Positions 40,601-49,434 of a stretch of 64,000 bases of DNA are shown here, one piece after another. The notes under the pieces are model-generated. The model did no database searches. It was not told where the DNA came from and was given only the letters and a program-made list of their open reading frames with translations. This DNA comes from Microbacterium sp. lyk4-40-TSB-66 (lineage in GTDB: Bacteria; Actinomycetota; Actinomycetes; Actinomycetales; Microbacteriaceae). Made by a program: the position numbers and the translations under genes. The number at the start of each line of letters is the position of its first letter. Within the stretch, counting starts at the first letter, position 1. Location: positions 1 to 64,000 of the forward strand of contig NZ_JARVRW010000018.1 in the NCBI RefSeq assembly GCF_030209475.1. Reading direction: 5' to 3'.

Positions 40601-40850
40601 CGGGACCGGGCGGCTCCGTGTGCCAGACCGACGTGGGCTCGCCGGCGGGCGCGACCCTCGTTTCGGGACCGGGCGGCTCCGTGTGCCAGACCAACGTGGG
40701 CTCGCCGGCGGGCACGACCCGCGTTTCAGGACCGGGCGACTCGGTGCCAGACCAACGTGGACTCGCCGGCGGACGCGACCCTCGTTTCGGGAACGGGCGG
40801 CTCTGTGTGTCAGAACAGCGTGGGCTCGCTGGCCGGCGCGACCCTCGGCC
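40601..40850. repeat. 63-bp tandem repeats
   Basis: Four copies with a 63-bp period begin at 40601, 40664, 40727 and 40788 (the third unit is 61 bp). Each contains GGACCGGGCG, TGCCAGACC, ACGTGGGCTCGCCGGCGG and CGACCC. The last copy runs into the 3' end of the Rv2578c-like gene. Not a CRISPR: there are no spacers. Purpose unknown. Confidence 0.8.
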
Positions 40851-41913
40851 GGGCGGATGCCGTGGCCCCCGTGCTGCGGATCGGTCCCAGGCTGCTGCTC
40901 TCGGGTGCACGGGCGGCGAGTCCCGGTTGCGGACGACCGCGCGGGTGTTCGTCTTCGTCCCAGCCGTCGAGCCGGTGCATCCGCAGCAGCGGGCGCATGC
41001 GCTTGCCGAGCCACGTGCGGTAGGCCTTCGGAGCGCTCGTGGACACGCCGGGGTACAGCCCGCGGTACGAAGAGACGAGGTGAGGGTGCTCGCGCTCCAG
41101 CCACTGCAGGAACCACTGCTTCGCTCCCGGGCGCAGGTGCAGGGCACCGTAGACGACGCGGGCCGCTCCCGCGGCGCGGATCTGCGCGAGGGCGTCGTCG
41201 AGCACGGCGATGGAGTCGGTGAGGTGCGGCAGGATCGGCATGAGGAAGACCGTCACGCGGAAGCCCGCGGCCGTCGCCGCACGCACGGTGTCGAGGCGTG
41301 CCGCAGCGCTCGGAGTGCCGGGCTCGATCGATTTCTGCAGGACGTCGTCGAAGACGGCGATCGACATCGCGAGGGTGACCTTCACCTCGCGCGAGGCGTC
41401 GGTCAGCAACGGCAGGTCACGCCGCAGCAGGGTGCCCTTCGTGAGGATCGAGAACGGCGTGCCGTTCTCGGTGAGCGCCCCGACGATGTCGGGCATGAGG
41501 CGGTAACGTCCCTCGGCGCGCTGGTAAGGATCGGTGTTCGTGCCGAGCATGACGGGCTCGCGAGCCCACGACCCGCGCCGGAGTTCGGTGCGCAGCACGT
41601 CGGCGACGTTGATCTTCACGACGATCTGCGAATCGAAGTCCGCGCCGTAGTCGAGGTCGAGGTACTCGTGCGTCTTCCGCGCAAAGCAGTATGTGCATTG
41701 ATGCCCGCAACCCCGATACGGGTTCACCGTCCAGTCGAACGGCATCGCCGAGGCGCCGGGGACACGGTTGAGGGCGCTCTTGGCCATCACCTCGTGGAAG
41801 GTCATTCCGGCGAACTCGGGCGTGGTCACCGACCGCACCAGACCGTCCATGCGCTCCATGCCCGGGAGTGCGGCCGCGTCGTCGACGCCCAACTGCTGCC
41901 CTTGCCACCTCAT
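40810..41913 (-). CDS. Rv2578c-family radical SAM protein
   Basis: 367 residues. The radical SAM site Cys-x3-Cys-x2-Cys is in YRGCGHQCTYCFARKTHEYL (quoted: GCGHQCTYCFARKTHEYL). The family pattern continues with MLGTNTDPYQRAEGRYRLMP and ILTKGTLLRRDLPLL, and the C terminus ends PTLF as in the mycobacterial protein. Reaction unknown; related to the SplB/lyase-like group. ATG 41913 gives MRW, the same start as the mycobacterial homologue; an in-frame ATG at 41931 follows TGTAAT by six bases and is an alternative leaderless start. Cytosolic. Confidence 0.9.
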   Translation of the reverse strand: MRWQGQQLGVDDAAALPGMERMDGLVRSVTTPEFAGMTFHEVMAKSALNRVPGASAMPFDWTVNPYRGCGHQCTYCFARKTHEYLDLDYGADFDSQIVVKINVADVLRTELRRGSWAREPVMLGTNTDPYQRAEGRYRLMPDIVGALTENGTPFSILTKGTLLRRDLPLLTDASREVKVTLAMSIAVFDDVLQKSIEPGTPSAAARLDTVRAATAAGFRVTVFLMPILPHLTDSIAVLDDALAQIRAAGAARVVYGALHLRPGAKQWFLQWLEREHPHLVSSYRGLYPGVSTSAPKAYRTWLGKRMRPLLRMHRLDGWDEDEHPRGRPQPGLAARAPESSSLGPIRSTGATASARPRVAPASEPTLF

Positions 41914-42019
41914 CTCCTCATTCGAACACATGTACTAATTACACGCAAGCGCGATCGCCTAAGAGGCGAACATCTCGCGGACCATCGGGCGGGGTCATGC
42001 CGCTTTCAGGATCCGGCGA

Positions 42020-42025
42020 GAGAAT
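42020..42025 (+). promoter_or_regulatory. GAGAAT -10-like box, possible leaderless promoter
   Basis: GAGAAT is followed by seven bases and the GTG at 42033. The same hexamer precedes the gene at 10945. Its use would exclude the in-frame ATG at 42024 as start. Confidence 0.4.
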
Positions 42026-42032
42026 GGGTCGA

Positions 42033-43160
42033 GTGACGCCCCCCGATCCCTCGCTCTCGCCCCGCCGCGCCGCGCGCGCGGAGGCCGAGCGACTCGCGAC
42101 GGCGGCGCTCGAGGTCACACCCCCGGTCGAGCCGGTGACGCGCCGACGGCTCCGCGCGGAGAGCGACGTCCCCACCGCCCGTCCGGGCGTCGGCATCCGA
42201 GCACTTCTCGCCGCCCCGGGCGGCACGCTCGTTGTACGCCGTCGTCGCGCGGGCGTGCTCGCGGCCGCCGTGCTGGTCGTGGTCGCGGGAGCCGTCGCGA
42301 TCGGCGCCGCCGCCTCGGCGGGAGGAAGCGGAGAGGTGGCGCAGCCCGCAGCCGTCGACACGGTCGCCGCGTTCCAGGGACCGCCCGCCGTCCCGGCGGA
42401 GGGCCTCCCCGTCCCGCAGTTCGCGGCCGTCCCCGCGACCCCCACCCCGTGCGACGACCCGGCCTTCACCGCGGCCCTCGCCTCGGGAGACGACGCCGCC
42501 GCCATCTCCGCCGTCGGCGGGGGGAGCGCCTTCCGCGCAGCGGTGGCATCCGGAATCGCTCCGTGCGTCTCGCTGTCGGATCCGAACCGCGAATGGGTCG
42601 TCGTCAACAAACAGCGCCCCCTCGACCCGCTCGACTACCGCGCCGGGGATCTCGTCATGCCGCAGAACGTTCGCGCGCTCGAGGAGTCGGCGCTGCGTTC
42701 CGCTCCCGCGAGCGCGCTGACCGAACTGGTGCGGGCGGCATCCGATGCCGGGGCGGGCGAGATCGGGTACCTCAGCGCGTTCCGCTCGTACTCGACGCAG
42801 CAGTCGACCTACGCCGGCCGCGTCGACGTCGGCGGCGTCGAGGAGGCCGACCGCGAGAGCGCGCGAGCGGGCTACAGCGAGCACCAGACGGGGCTGGCCG
42901 TCGACATCGTGCCGTGCGACGGCTCCTGCGGGACCCTCGACGACATCGCCTCGTCACCGCAGGGGGCGTGGGTGCGGGATCACGCGTGGGAGTACGGCTT
43001 CATCACGCGCTACGCCGAGGGGCGTGAGAGCGTCAGCGGATACCTGCCCGAGGCGTGGCATCAGCGCTACATCGGTCGTGAGCTCGCCCGTGCCTACCAC
43101 GAGGGCGGGTACACCACGCTGGAGGAGTTCTTCGGCCTGCCGGCGGCGCCGACGTACTGA
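42033..43160 (+). CDS. D-alanyl-D-alanine carboxypeptidase, VanY/M15B type
   Basis: About 375 residues. A cytoplasmic N-terminal part (about 1-65), one membrane segment (VLAAAVLVVVAGAVAIGAAA), then an extracellular M15 peptidase domain from about residue 190. Zinc ligands: His in YSEHQTGLAVDIVP, Asp of the same motif, and His in EAWHQRYIGREL. Trims the terminal D-Ala from peptidoglycan stem peptides. GTG 42033 is chosen from the GAGAAT box seven bases upstream; the ATG at 42024 overlaps that box. Stands alone, near an LCP transferase gene. Confidence 0.88.
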   Translation: MTPPDPSLSPRRAARAEAERLATAALEVTPPVEPVTRRRLRAESDVPTARPGVGIRALLAAPGGTLVVRRRRAGVLAAAVLVVVAGAVAIGAAASAGGSGEVAQPAAVDTVAAFQGPPAVPAEGLPVPQFAAVPATPTPCDDPAFTAALASGDDAAAISAVGGGSAFRAAVASGIAPCVSLSDPNREWVVVNKQRPLDPLDYRAGDLVMPQNVRALEESALRSAPASALTELVRAASDAGAGEIGYLSAFRSYSTQQSTYAGRVDVGGVEEADRESARAGYSEHQTGLAVDIVPCDGSCGTLDDIASSPQGAWVRDHAWEYGFITRYAEGRESVSGYLPEAWHQRYIGRELARAYHEGGYTTLEEFFGLPAAPTY

Positions 43161-43267
43161 TCCCGGATGCCGGGAGTCCCTCGGGCGGGGCGGCCTGCGC
43201 CCGTCGACCTCTCCCGCGCTGCGGTGGGTCGGGCTCATCGGGGCTCAGGGGCCCGGCGCGAGGCGGA

Positions 43268-43292
43268 GGAGGCTGAGCCTGTCGAAGCCTCC
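43268..43292. repeat. 25-bp hairpin repeat with stem GGAGGC/GCCTCC
   Basis: GGAGGC-TGAGCCTGTCGAA-GCCTCC. The 13-base core is the same as in the pair at 22398-22489 but the stem has changed on both sides so that pairing is kept. It lies between two convergent genes, where it may act as a bidirectional terminator. Confidence 0.75.
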
Positions 43293-43330
43293 GGTCCCGA
43301 CAGTGGTCCGCGGCGGATGCCCGGGGCGCG

Positions 43331-44584
43331 TCAGTTGACGACGCCCGCGCTGCAGGTCTGCTGCGCCGCGCTGGATCCGCTGATCGAGGGCGGCAGCGCG
43401 ACCGCCCCGGTCGACGGGTCGACGGTCCCCGGCTCGACCTCCTCGGTGGCTGGGGCATCCTCCGTCTGCGACTCGTCGGGGGTCGGGGTGGGGTCGGCCA
43501 CCACGGTCCCGCCGTTGACGGCGACGTCCCCGGTCACCTCGATCGCCTGGTTGGCGGCGAGGGCGTCCCAGAGCACCTGCGCGGCGGACCAGTTGGGGGC
43601 GACGCGGTTGGGGTCGGACGGCGAGTCGACCGTCGGATACTGCACGAAGACGATGTCTTCGAACGGCACGTCCTTGACCGCCTGGGCGACCTGCACCAGC
43701 GTCAGGGGATTGGTGAGGCTCTGCGTCGGGGTGACGTTGCGGAGACCCGTGGATGCCAGACGGAACAGCGTCGCGGGATTCGACAGCACCTCCTCGCTGA
43801 CGAGCTTGCGGGCCAATCGCGACATGTACTGCTGCTGGTTGCTCACGCGGGCGAGGTCGCTGCCGCCCACGCCGTAGCGGGTGCGGAGGAACTGCAGGGC
43901 CTCGACCCCCTGGATGGTGCGGGGCCCGGCCGCCCAGTCGATGCCCGTGTTCTCGTCGCGCATGTCGCTGGCCAGGCAGATCTCGACGCCGCCGATCGCG
44001 TTGGTGATCTCGATCACCCCGCCGAAGGTGACCATCGCGCCGAACTGGATCTGCTGGCCGCTCATGTCGGAGATCGCCGTGATCACGCACGACAGTCCGC
44101 CGTAGGTGTAGAGCTCGTTGATCTGCAGGTAGCCGCCGTCGAAGCGGCCGCCCTCGGAGGTGTCGCAGGGGGGAGCCTCGAACACCAGGTCGCGCGGGAA
44201 CGAGACGACGGTGACCTTTCGAGGCGCGTCCGAGATGTGCACGAGGATGTTCACGTCGTTGAGTCGGCCCTCGGAGTCCGGACCCTCACAGCGCTCGCCG
44301 AAGAGGGCGATGAGGTTCTCCTCGCACGCGTCGATGCCGACGACCATCATGTTGACGCCGCCCTCGAGCCGGCCGAGGTCGGGTGGCACCGGCGGTTGGT
44401 TCTCGACGGCGACGGCCTCGTCGACGAATTCCGACGTGAGGTCGTAGGCGGTGTACGAGGCGACGCCGAGCGCCGACACGACCGCGACGACCGCCGCCAC
44501 GGCGATGAGGGTGGCGAGCTGGCCGAGCGGATGCGGGGAGCGCAGGCGTGCGTGCTGTGCGACGGTGCGACGGCGCCGGGGCAT
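43331..44584 (-). CDS. LytR-CpsA-Psr (LCP) family wall polymer ligase
   Basis: 417 residues, type II membrane protein: short basic cytoplasmic start, one span at about 22-43 (LATLIAVAAVVAVVSALGV), and an extracellular LCP domain with VSFPRDLVFEAP (Arg), GRLNDVNILVHI (Asp), INELYTYGG and LRTRYGVGGSDLARVSNQQQ. Attaches lipid-linked glycopolymers to peptidoglycan. The last 50 residues are Pro/Thr/Glu-rich and end with a Cys. GAGGAGGAG precedes the ATG. Divergent from the subtilase gene. Confidence 0.92.
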   Translation of the reverse strand: MPRRRRTVAQHARLRSPHPLGQLATLIAVAAVVAVVSALGVASYTAYDLTSEFVDEAVAVENQPPVPPDLGRLEGGVNMMVVGIDACEENLIALFGERCEGPDSEGRLNDVNILVHISDAPRKVTVVSFPRDLVFEAPPCDTSEGGRFDGGYLQINELYTYGGLSCVITAISDMSGQQIQFGAMVTFGGVIEITNAIGGVEICLASDMRDENTGIDWAAGPRTIQGVEALQFLRTRYGVGGSDLARVSNQQQYMSRLARKLVSEEVLSNPATLFRLASTGLRNVTPTQSLTNPLTLVQVAQAVKDVPFEDIVFVQYPTVDSPSDPNRVAPNWSAAQVLWDALAANQAIEVTGDVAVNGGTVVADPTPTPDESQTEDAPATEEVEPGTVDPSTGAVALPPSISGSSAAQQTCSAGVVN

Positions 44585-44714
44585 GGCGGCTCCTCCTCGG
44601 GTTTCGTCGCAGTCTAGGGCCGCGGGTTCGCGACGACGGCGTGACGCGGCCCCGCCTCCATGTCGCGAAGGGCGCTCGATTCCCCCGTTTTTCAGACGGC
44701 GTCCAAACTGAGCA

Positions 44715-44743
44715 TTGGTGATCAATCTCCTCTGGGTTATGTT
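44715..44743 (+). promoter_or_regulatory. Promoter of the subtilase gene
   Basis: TTGGTG (44715-44720) and TATGTT (44738-44743) are separated by 17 bases. This is the clearest sigma-A-type promoter in the window. The leader to the ATG at 44807 is about 57 bases. No strong ribosome-binding site is seen beyond TTTGGAG. Confidence 0.6.
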
Positions 44744-44806
44744 TGTGCAACGCGCGCCAATGATGCCGCGCATTTCGCTCATTCATCCCCCCGTTTGGAG
44801 CGCACT

Positions 44807-47800
44807 ATGGGTCGAACCCTGCGTTCGGTCGCGGCCATCACCCTGGCCGGACTGTTCACCGCTACCGGAGCCACCGCCGTACAGGCCGCTGACGTGGGCG
44901 CGGGGGTGACGCCCCCCACCCCCATCGAATCGTCGACGGGCCGCTACATCGTCGTGCTCGACGAGGCCCCCGTCGCCACCTACGGCGGCGGAGAAGCCGG
45001 CTTGGAAGCCACCAAGTCCGAGGACGCGAAGCTCGACCCGGACTCCCCGGCGGCCCGCGAGTACTCGGCATTCCTCGAGCAGCGCCAGCAGGATGTCGCC
45101 GATGAGGCCGGAGTCCGCCCCGACACGACGTACACCGTCGCGGTCAACGGCTTCAGCGCCTCGATGGACCCGAACCAGGCGGCGAAGCTCGCCGCGACCG
45201 AGGGCGTGCAGAAGGTCGTCCCCGACGAGATCCGCCACCCCGACGCCGTCCCCTCGACCGAGTTCCTCGGCCTCGAGGGTGACGACGGCGTCTGGCAGCG
45301 CGTCGGCGGAACCGATGCCGCGGGTGCGGGTGTGGTGGTCGGTGTGATCGACACCGGCATCGCGCCCGAGAACCCCTCCTTCGCGGGCGAACCGCTCGGC
45401 ACCACCGCGGGCGACGAGCCGTACCTCGACGGCAACGACGTCGTGTTCCGCAAAGCCGACGGCTCCGACTTCCGCTCGCCCCGCGTCGCCGAGGGCAACG
45501 GCTGGTCGCTGTCGGACTACTCCACCAAGCTGGTCGGTGCCCGGTACTTCGACCAGGGTGCGGCCGCCACCGGATTCACGTTCGAGGCAGACTACGTCTC
45601 GCCCCGCGACGGTGACACCCACGGCTCGCACACGGCCAGCACCGCGGCCGGCAACACCGGCGTGGACGCCAACGTGGAGGGCGTGGACTTCGGCGCCATC
45701 TCCGGCGTCGCCCCCGCGGCCAAGGTCGCCGCGTACAAGGCGTGCTGGGCCGGCCCCGACCCGCTCGTGACGACGGACGACGTCTGCGCCCTGAGCGACC
45801 TGCTCGGCGCCATCAACGCCGCCGTCGAAGACAACGTCGACGTCATCAACTACTCGATCGGTGGCGGAGCTGCGAGCTCCACGTTCGCCCTCGAGGACCA
45901 GGCGTTCTTCAACGCCGCAGCGGCCGGCGTCTTCGTCGCCGTCTCGGCGGGCAACTCCGGCCCCGACGCGTCGACGGCCGACCACGCGTCGCCCTGGTAC
46001 ACCACGGTCGCGGCCTCCACGATCCCGACCTACGAGGGCACGGTCACGCTGCCGAACGGCTTCGAAGCCGCCGGCGCCTCGATCTCGGTCCCCGCGGGGC
46101 AGGAGGTCACGGCTCCCGTGGTCTACGCCGGCGACATCGCGGCATCCGGTACCGATCCGGCGAATGCGGCCCTGTGCCTGCTCGGATCGCTCGACCCCGC
46201 GCAGGCGGCGGGCAAGATCGTCGTGTGCGACCGCGGGCAGAACGCCCGCGTCGAGAAGTCGCAGGCCGTGAAGGACGCCGGGGGCGTCGGCATGATCCTC
46301 GTCAACGTCACCCCCGCCTCGGTCGACAACGACTTCCACGCGGTGCCGACCGTGCACCTCGACGCGCGGTACCGTGACGCGCTGCTGGCCTACGTGCGGG
46401 AGACCCCGGATGCCACGGCCACCCTCGTCGGAGAGAACATCACCGACGAGGTGACCCCGACCCCGCAGGTCGCGGGCTTCTCGAGCCGCGGCCCGATGCT
46501 GGCCGACGGGAGCGACATCCTCAAGCCCGACGTCTCGGCGCCCGGCGTCGCGATCCTCGCGGCAGCAGCCAACGCCCCCGGCGCCGAACCGGCGTACGAG
46601 TTCCTCTCGGGCACGTCGATGTCGTCGCCCCACGTGGCGGGACTCGCGGCCCTCTACTTCGGCGAACGCCCGCAGGCGACCCCCGCCGAGGTCAAGTCGG
46701 CGATGATGACCACCGCCTACGACACCGTGGACGCCGAGGGCGCTCCCGTCGAAGACCCGTTCGCCGAAGGTGCCGGGCACGTCGACCCGACGAAGTACTT
46801 CGACCCGGGTCTGCTGTACCTCAACGGTTCCGCCGACTGGGCGGCGTTCCTCCAGGGCAAGGGCCTGTACGACTTCGGCGTCGCGCCGATCGACGGCAGC
46901 GACCTGAACCTCGCGTCGATCTCGATCGGCTCGCTGGCCAAGCCGCAGACGGTGACCCGCACGGTTACCTCGACGCAGGCCGGTTCGTTCTCGGCATCCA
47001 TCGAGGTGCCCGGAGTGGATGCCGTGGTCGAGCCCGCGACGCTGGACTTCGCCGCGGCGGGCGAGGAGAAGACCTTCACGGTGACCTTCTCGCGCACGAC
47101 GGCCGAAGCCGAGCAGTGGGCGACCGGTTTCCTCACCTGGACGAGCGGCGACACCCAGGTGCGCTCGCCGATCGCGATCCGGCCGACGACCGCCGAGGCA
47201 CCCGCCGAGGTGTCGGGCACGGGTCTGTCGGGTTCGGTGGAGGTGGGCATCCTGCCCGGGATCAGTGGCGAACTGCCCCTGAACCTGTCGGGTCTGAGCG
47301 CTCTCACCCTGCTGACCGACCCCGACAACCCCGTCGAGGGGCACTCGGGCGACCAGGACTCCGGTGACGCAGACGGCTACGTCCGGTGGGTCGTCGAGGT
47401 GCCCGAGGGCACGACGCTCTCGCGCTTCGACCTCGACTCGTCCGATGACGCCGGCAGCGACCTCGACCTGTTCGTCTCGCGTGTCGTCAGCCCCGACGAC
47501 CTGCGGTACTACGAACGGTTCACCTCCGCGACGGCCTCGGCCGACGAGCAGGTGTCGCTGTCGAACCCGACCCCGGGTACCTACCTCGTCGAGGCGAACG
47601 TGTACTCGTTCACCGCGCCGTTCACGTGGGATATGACCTACGCCAACGTCGCCCCCGGCGGCGAGGGCCAGCTCACGGCGACGCCGAACCCGCTCACCGT
47701 GCAGCAGGGCGTCGAGACGACCTACGACCTGTCGTGGCAGGGCCTGGCTCCCCAGACCCGCTACCTCGGCGTGGTGACCTACGGCGAGTCGGCTGTGCAG

Positions 47801-48379
47801 ACCGTCCTCGCGGTGGACTCGGGCGAGGCGGCGCCGGTCGTCGTCGAGGCCCCCACCGTGTCGGGCACGGTCGCGATCAACCGCACCCTGCGGGCGACCC
47901 CCGGCACGTGGAACCCCGCCGATGTGACCACGACGTACCAGTGGCTGCGTGACGGAGAACCCATCCAGGGCGCGACTTCGCAGTCGTACCGCGTCCAGCG
48001 CGCCGACCTCGGTCGCGTGCTGAGCGTGCGGGTGACCGCGACGTCGCCGACGACCGGGCTCTCGGGCACGGCCGACAGCGCGGGTGTGGCATCCGTCGTC
48101 ACGTCGGGCGTCGAGGTGACGGTGAGCCCGTGGGTCGGGCGCACCACCGACACGTACAAGATCAACGTGAAGGTGCGGCCCGCCGGCGGCCCCGCGGCGA
48201 CGGGCGACGTGGTCGTCACGGTGGCGGGCAAGGACTACCCCGCCACGCTGCAGGACGGTCGCGCGACGGTCACCCTCGACCCGCAGACGCGCGGCGCCAA
48301 GGTGGTCAAGGTCACCTACGGCGGCAGCACCACCGTGCAGCCCTCGAGTGCCAGCAGCGCGTTCATCGTGCTGCGGTAG
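44807..48379 (+). CDS. Secreted S8 family subtilisin-like serine protease
   Basis: 1190 residues. A signal peptide (MGRTLRSVAAITLAGLF, cleavage near AVQAAD) is followed by an I9 propeptide (YIVVLDEAPVA to about residue 150), then the catalytic domain: Asp182 in GVIDTGI, His272 in DTHGSHTA and Ser604 in SGTSMSSPHVAG. A PA domain is inserted at about 430-520. The C-terminal 500 residues are beta-rich: a Fn3-like domain, a region with DLDLFVSRV like a bacterial pre-peptidase domain, and two Ig-like repeats (PTVSGTVAINRTLRATPGTW). No LPxTG or anchor, so secreted. Probably digests external protein. Confidence 0.95.
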   Translation: MGRTLRSVAAITLAGLFTATGATAVQAADVGAGVTPPTPIESSTGRYIVVLDEAPVATYGGGEAGLEATKSEDAKLDPDSPAAREYSAFLEQRQQDVADEAGVRPDTTYTVAVNGFSASMDPNQAAKLAATEGVQKVVPDEIRHPDAVPSTEFLGLEGDDGVWQRVGGTDAAGAGVVVGVIDTGIAPENPSFAGEPLGTTAGDEPYLDGNDVVFRKADGSDFRSPRVAEGNGWSLSDYSTKLVGARYFDQGAAATGFTFEADYVSPRDGDTHGSHTASTAAGNTGVDANVEGVDFGAISGVAPAAKVAAYKACWAGPDPLVTTDDVCALSDLLGAINAAVEDNVDVINYSIGGGAASSTFALEDQAFFNAAAAGVFVAVSAGNSGPDASTADHASPWYTTVAASTIPTYEGTVTLPNGFEAAGASISVPAGQEVTAPVVYAGDIAASGTDPANAALCLLGSLDPAQAAGKIVVCDRGQNARVEKSQAVKDAGGVGMILVNVTPASVDNDFHAVPTVHLDARYRDALLAYVRETPDATATLVGENITDEVTPTPQVAGFSSRGPMLADGSDILKPDVSAPGVAILAAAANAPGAEPAYEFLSGTSMSSPHVAGLAALYFGERPQATPAEVKSAMMTTAYDTVDAEGAPVEDPFAEGAGHVDPTKYFDPGLLYLNGSADWAAFLQGKGLYDFGVAPIDGSDLNLASISIGSLAKPQTVTRTVTSTQAGSFSASIEVPGVDAVVEPATLDFAAAGEEKTFTVTFSRTTAEAEQWATGFLTWTSGDTQVRSPIAIRPTTAEAPAEVSGTGLSGSVEVGILPGISGELPLNLSGLSALTLLTDPDNPVEGHSGDQDSGDADGYVRWVVEVPEGTTLSRFDLDSSDDAGSDLDLFVSRVVSPDDLRYYERFTSATASADEQVSLSNPTPGTYLVEANVYSFTAPFTWDMTYANVAPGGEGQLTATPNPLTVQQGVETTYDLSWQGLAPQTRYLGVVTYGESAVQTVLAVDSGEAAPVVVEAPTVSGTVAINRTLRATPGTWNPADVTTTYQWLRDGEPIQGATSQSYRVQRADLGRVLSVRVTATSPTTGLSGTADSAGVASVVTSGVEVTVSPWVGRTTDTYKINVKVRPAGGPAATGDVVVTVAGKDYPATLQDGRATVTLDPQTRGAKVVKVTYGGSTTVQPSSASSAFIVLR

Positions 48380-48394
48380 TCACCGTCGGATCAC

Positions 48395-48426
48395 AGCGGC
48401 GCCCGGGCTTCGGCTCGGGCGCCGCT
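48395..48426 (+). terminator. Hairpin terminator after the subtilase gene
   Basis: A 14-bp stem (one G-T pair) closed by a TTCG loop, left arm 48395-48408, right arm 48413-48426, starts 15 bases after the stop codon. No T-tract follows. UUCG loops are especially stable. Confidence 0.7.
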
Positions 48427-48589
48427 GCGTCGTGCGGGTGGTCACGTGCACCGCGCCGCGATGAACGGGCACGACATGCGACGCCCCGATAGGCAGTAGG
48501 CGTCGATCAAGGAACTCGGCCTTGAGGCGCGAGGATCATCGAAAAGGCGCTCGGCGCAAATGCGATTCCTTCATCGATCCCATCCTGTG

Positions 48590-48595
48590 TATGTT
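48590..48595 (+). promoter_or_regulatory. TATGTT -10 box of the two-gene island
   Basis: TATGTT lies 14 bases before the GTG at 48610; TTCCTT, 18 bases further up, is a weak -35. GGGGGAA just before the start codon is the ribosome-binding site. The 5' leader would be very short. Confidence 0.45.
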
Positions 48596-48609
48596 GGCAC
48601 GGGGGAACT

Positions 48610-49434
48610 GTGCATAATTTTTCTGAGGCCGAAAGTGTTCGAGTCGGCACCTCGCTCCAACAGGGCGATGTGATAGAGGCGACCGATGGCGAAGCTCCGA
48701 TTTGGCAACGCTACCTGATTGTCATCACGGCAGATTGCGATCTTGCGCACAACAAACACAACGGTCGACTGACCTGCGTGCCGGCGCTAACGGTCGAGGA
48801 TTACATCGCACGCGTCCACCTAGCGAAGCGGCGAGAGCTCGCAGCGGACGCGTTGATTGGGGAGCTTCAGCCCCATCTGGCAAATACTTCGGTCGCTAAC
48901 GTTCCCGCCGCCCGACTCCGCGAGTGGATGGCCAGTGAGGAGCCGTCTGAAGTCGTCGAGGACATGGGCGTGACAGGCGAGCTGGCGGAACGCGTGTACG
49001 TAACGGGATCGACTGTTCGCGACGTTTCGGATACGGAGAGCTCGCTCGCGCGCGCTACAGACGCCCTCCTGCGGGGCGCAGTCCTCACGGGCTCGAAAGA
49101 TCGTTCGGCCGCGGCCAGGGAACTGTCCGGCTATATAAAGAATGCTTTCAAATCTACGCCGGGGGATGCGCTGTTTCTCAGCGCCATTGCTCCGAGCCTG
49201 GACGGTGGGTTCTTCGCGTACCTGCGCCACCATGAGACCGTGTGGGCGACCGACATTGCGCTTGGAGTCGAGCGTGTGGCCTACAAGTATCGCCGGATCG
49301 GGCGCCTAAAAGAGCGTTACAGCTTGGCGCTTGTGCATAAATTTGCGGGAGTATTCATGTCTATCGGTTTGCCCGCTGAATACGAGGGATCTCGAGACGT
49401 CTATGCAGAAGTACTCCGGGAGGGGATCAAGTGA
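48610..49434 (+). CDS. Hypothetical protein, first gene of a putative two-gene defence system
   Basis: 274 residues, soluble, no recognised domain. The N-terminal part reads GTSLQQGDVIEA, WQRYLIVITADCDLAHNKHNG and RLTCVPALTVEDYI (read in parts); the Thr-Ala-Asp-Cys-Asp-Leu-Ala string recalls a (S/T)Q-x-CD-[IL] motif of uncharacterised proteins near helicases and nucleases. The C-terminal part has RIGRLKERYSLALVHKFAG and FMSIGLP. Codon use is unlike the neighbours: many A/T-ending codons. GTG start after GGGGGAA. It overlaps the helicase gene by four bases (GTGA), so the products are made together. I do not assign a function. Confidence 0.8.
   Translation: MHNFSEAESVRVGTSLQQGDVIEATDGEAPIWQRYLIVITADCDLAHNKHNGRLTCVPALTVEDYIARVHLAKRRELAADALIGELQPHLANTSVANVPAARLREWMASEEPSEVVEDMGVTGELAERVYVTGSTVRDVSDTESSLARATDALLRGAVLTGSKDRSAAARELSGYIKNAFKSTPGDALFLSAIAPSLDGGFFAYLRHHETVWATDIALGVERVAYKYRRIGRLKERYSLALVHKFAGVFMSIGLPAEYEGSRDVYAEVLREGIK

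Noticed and set aside
40601..40850. CRISPR or minisatellite-coded peptide in the 63-bp repeats
   Set aside because: No spacers between units, the frames shift at the 61-bp unit, and no start with a ribosome site is present.
38517..41147. 876-residue minus-strand open frame opposite the RNA helicase
   Set aside because: Its repetitive Thr/Gly/Arg sequence mirrors the helicase RSFD repeats in antisense, which keep the frame open. No domain is seen.
44783..47344. 853-residue minus-strand open frame opposite the subtilase
   Set aside because: Shadow of the subtilase gene, whose catalytic triad and signal peptide are clear.
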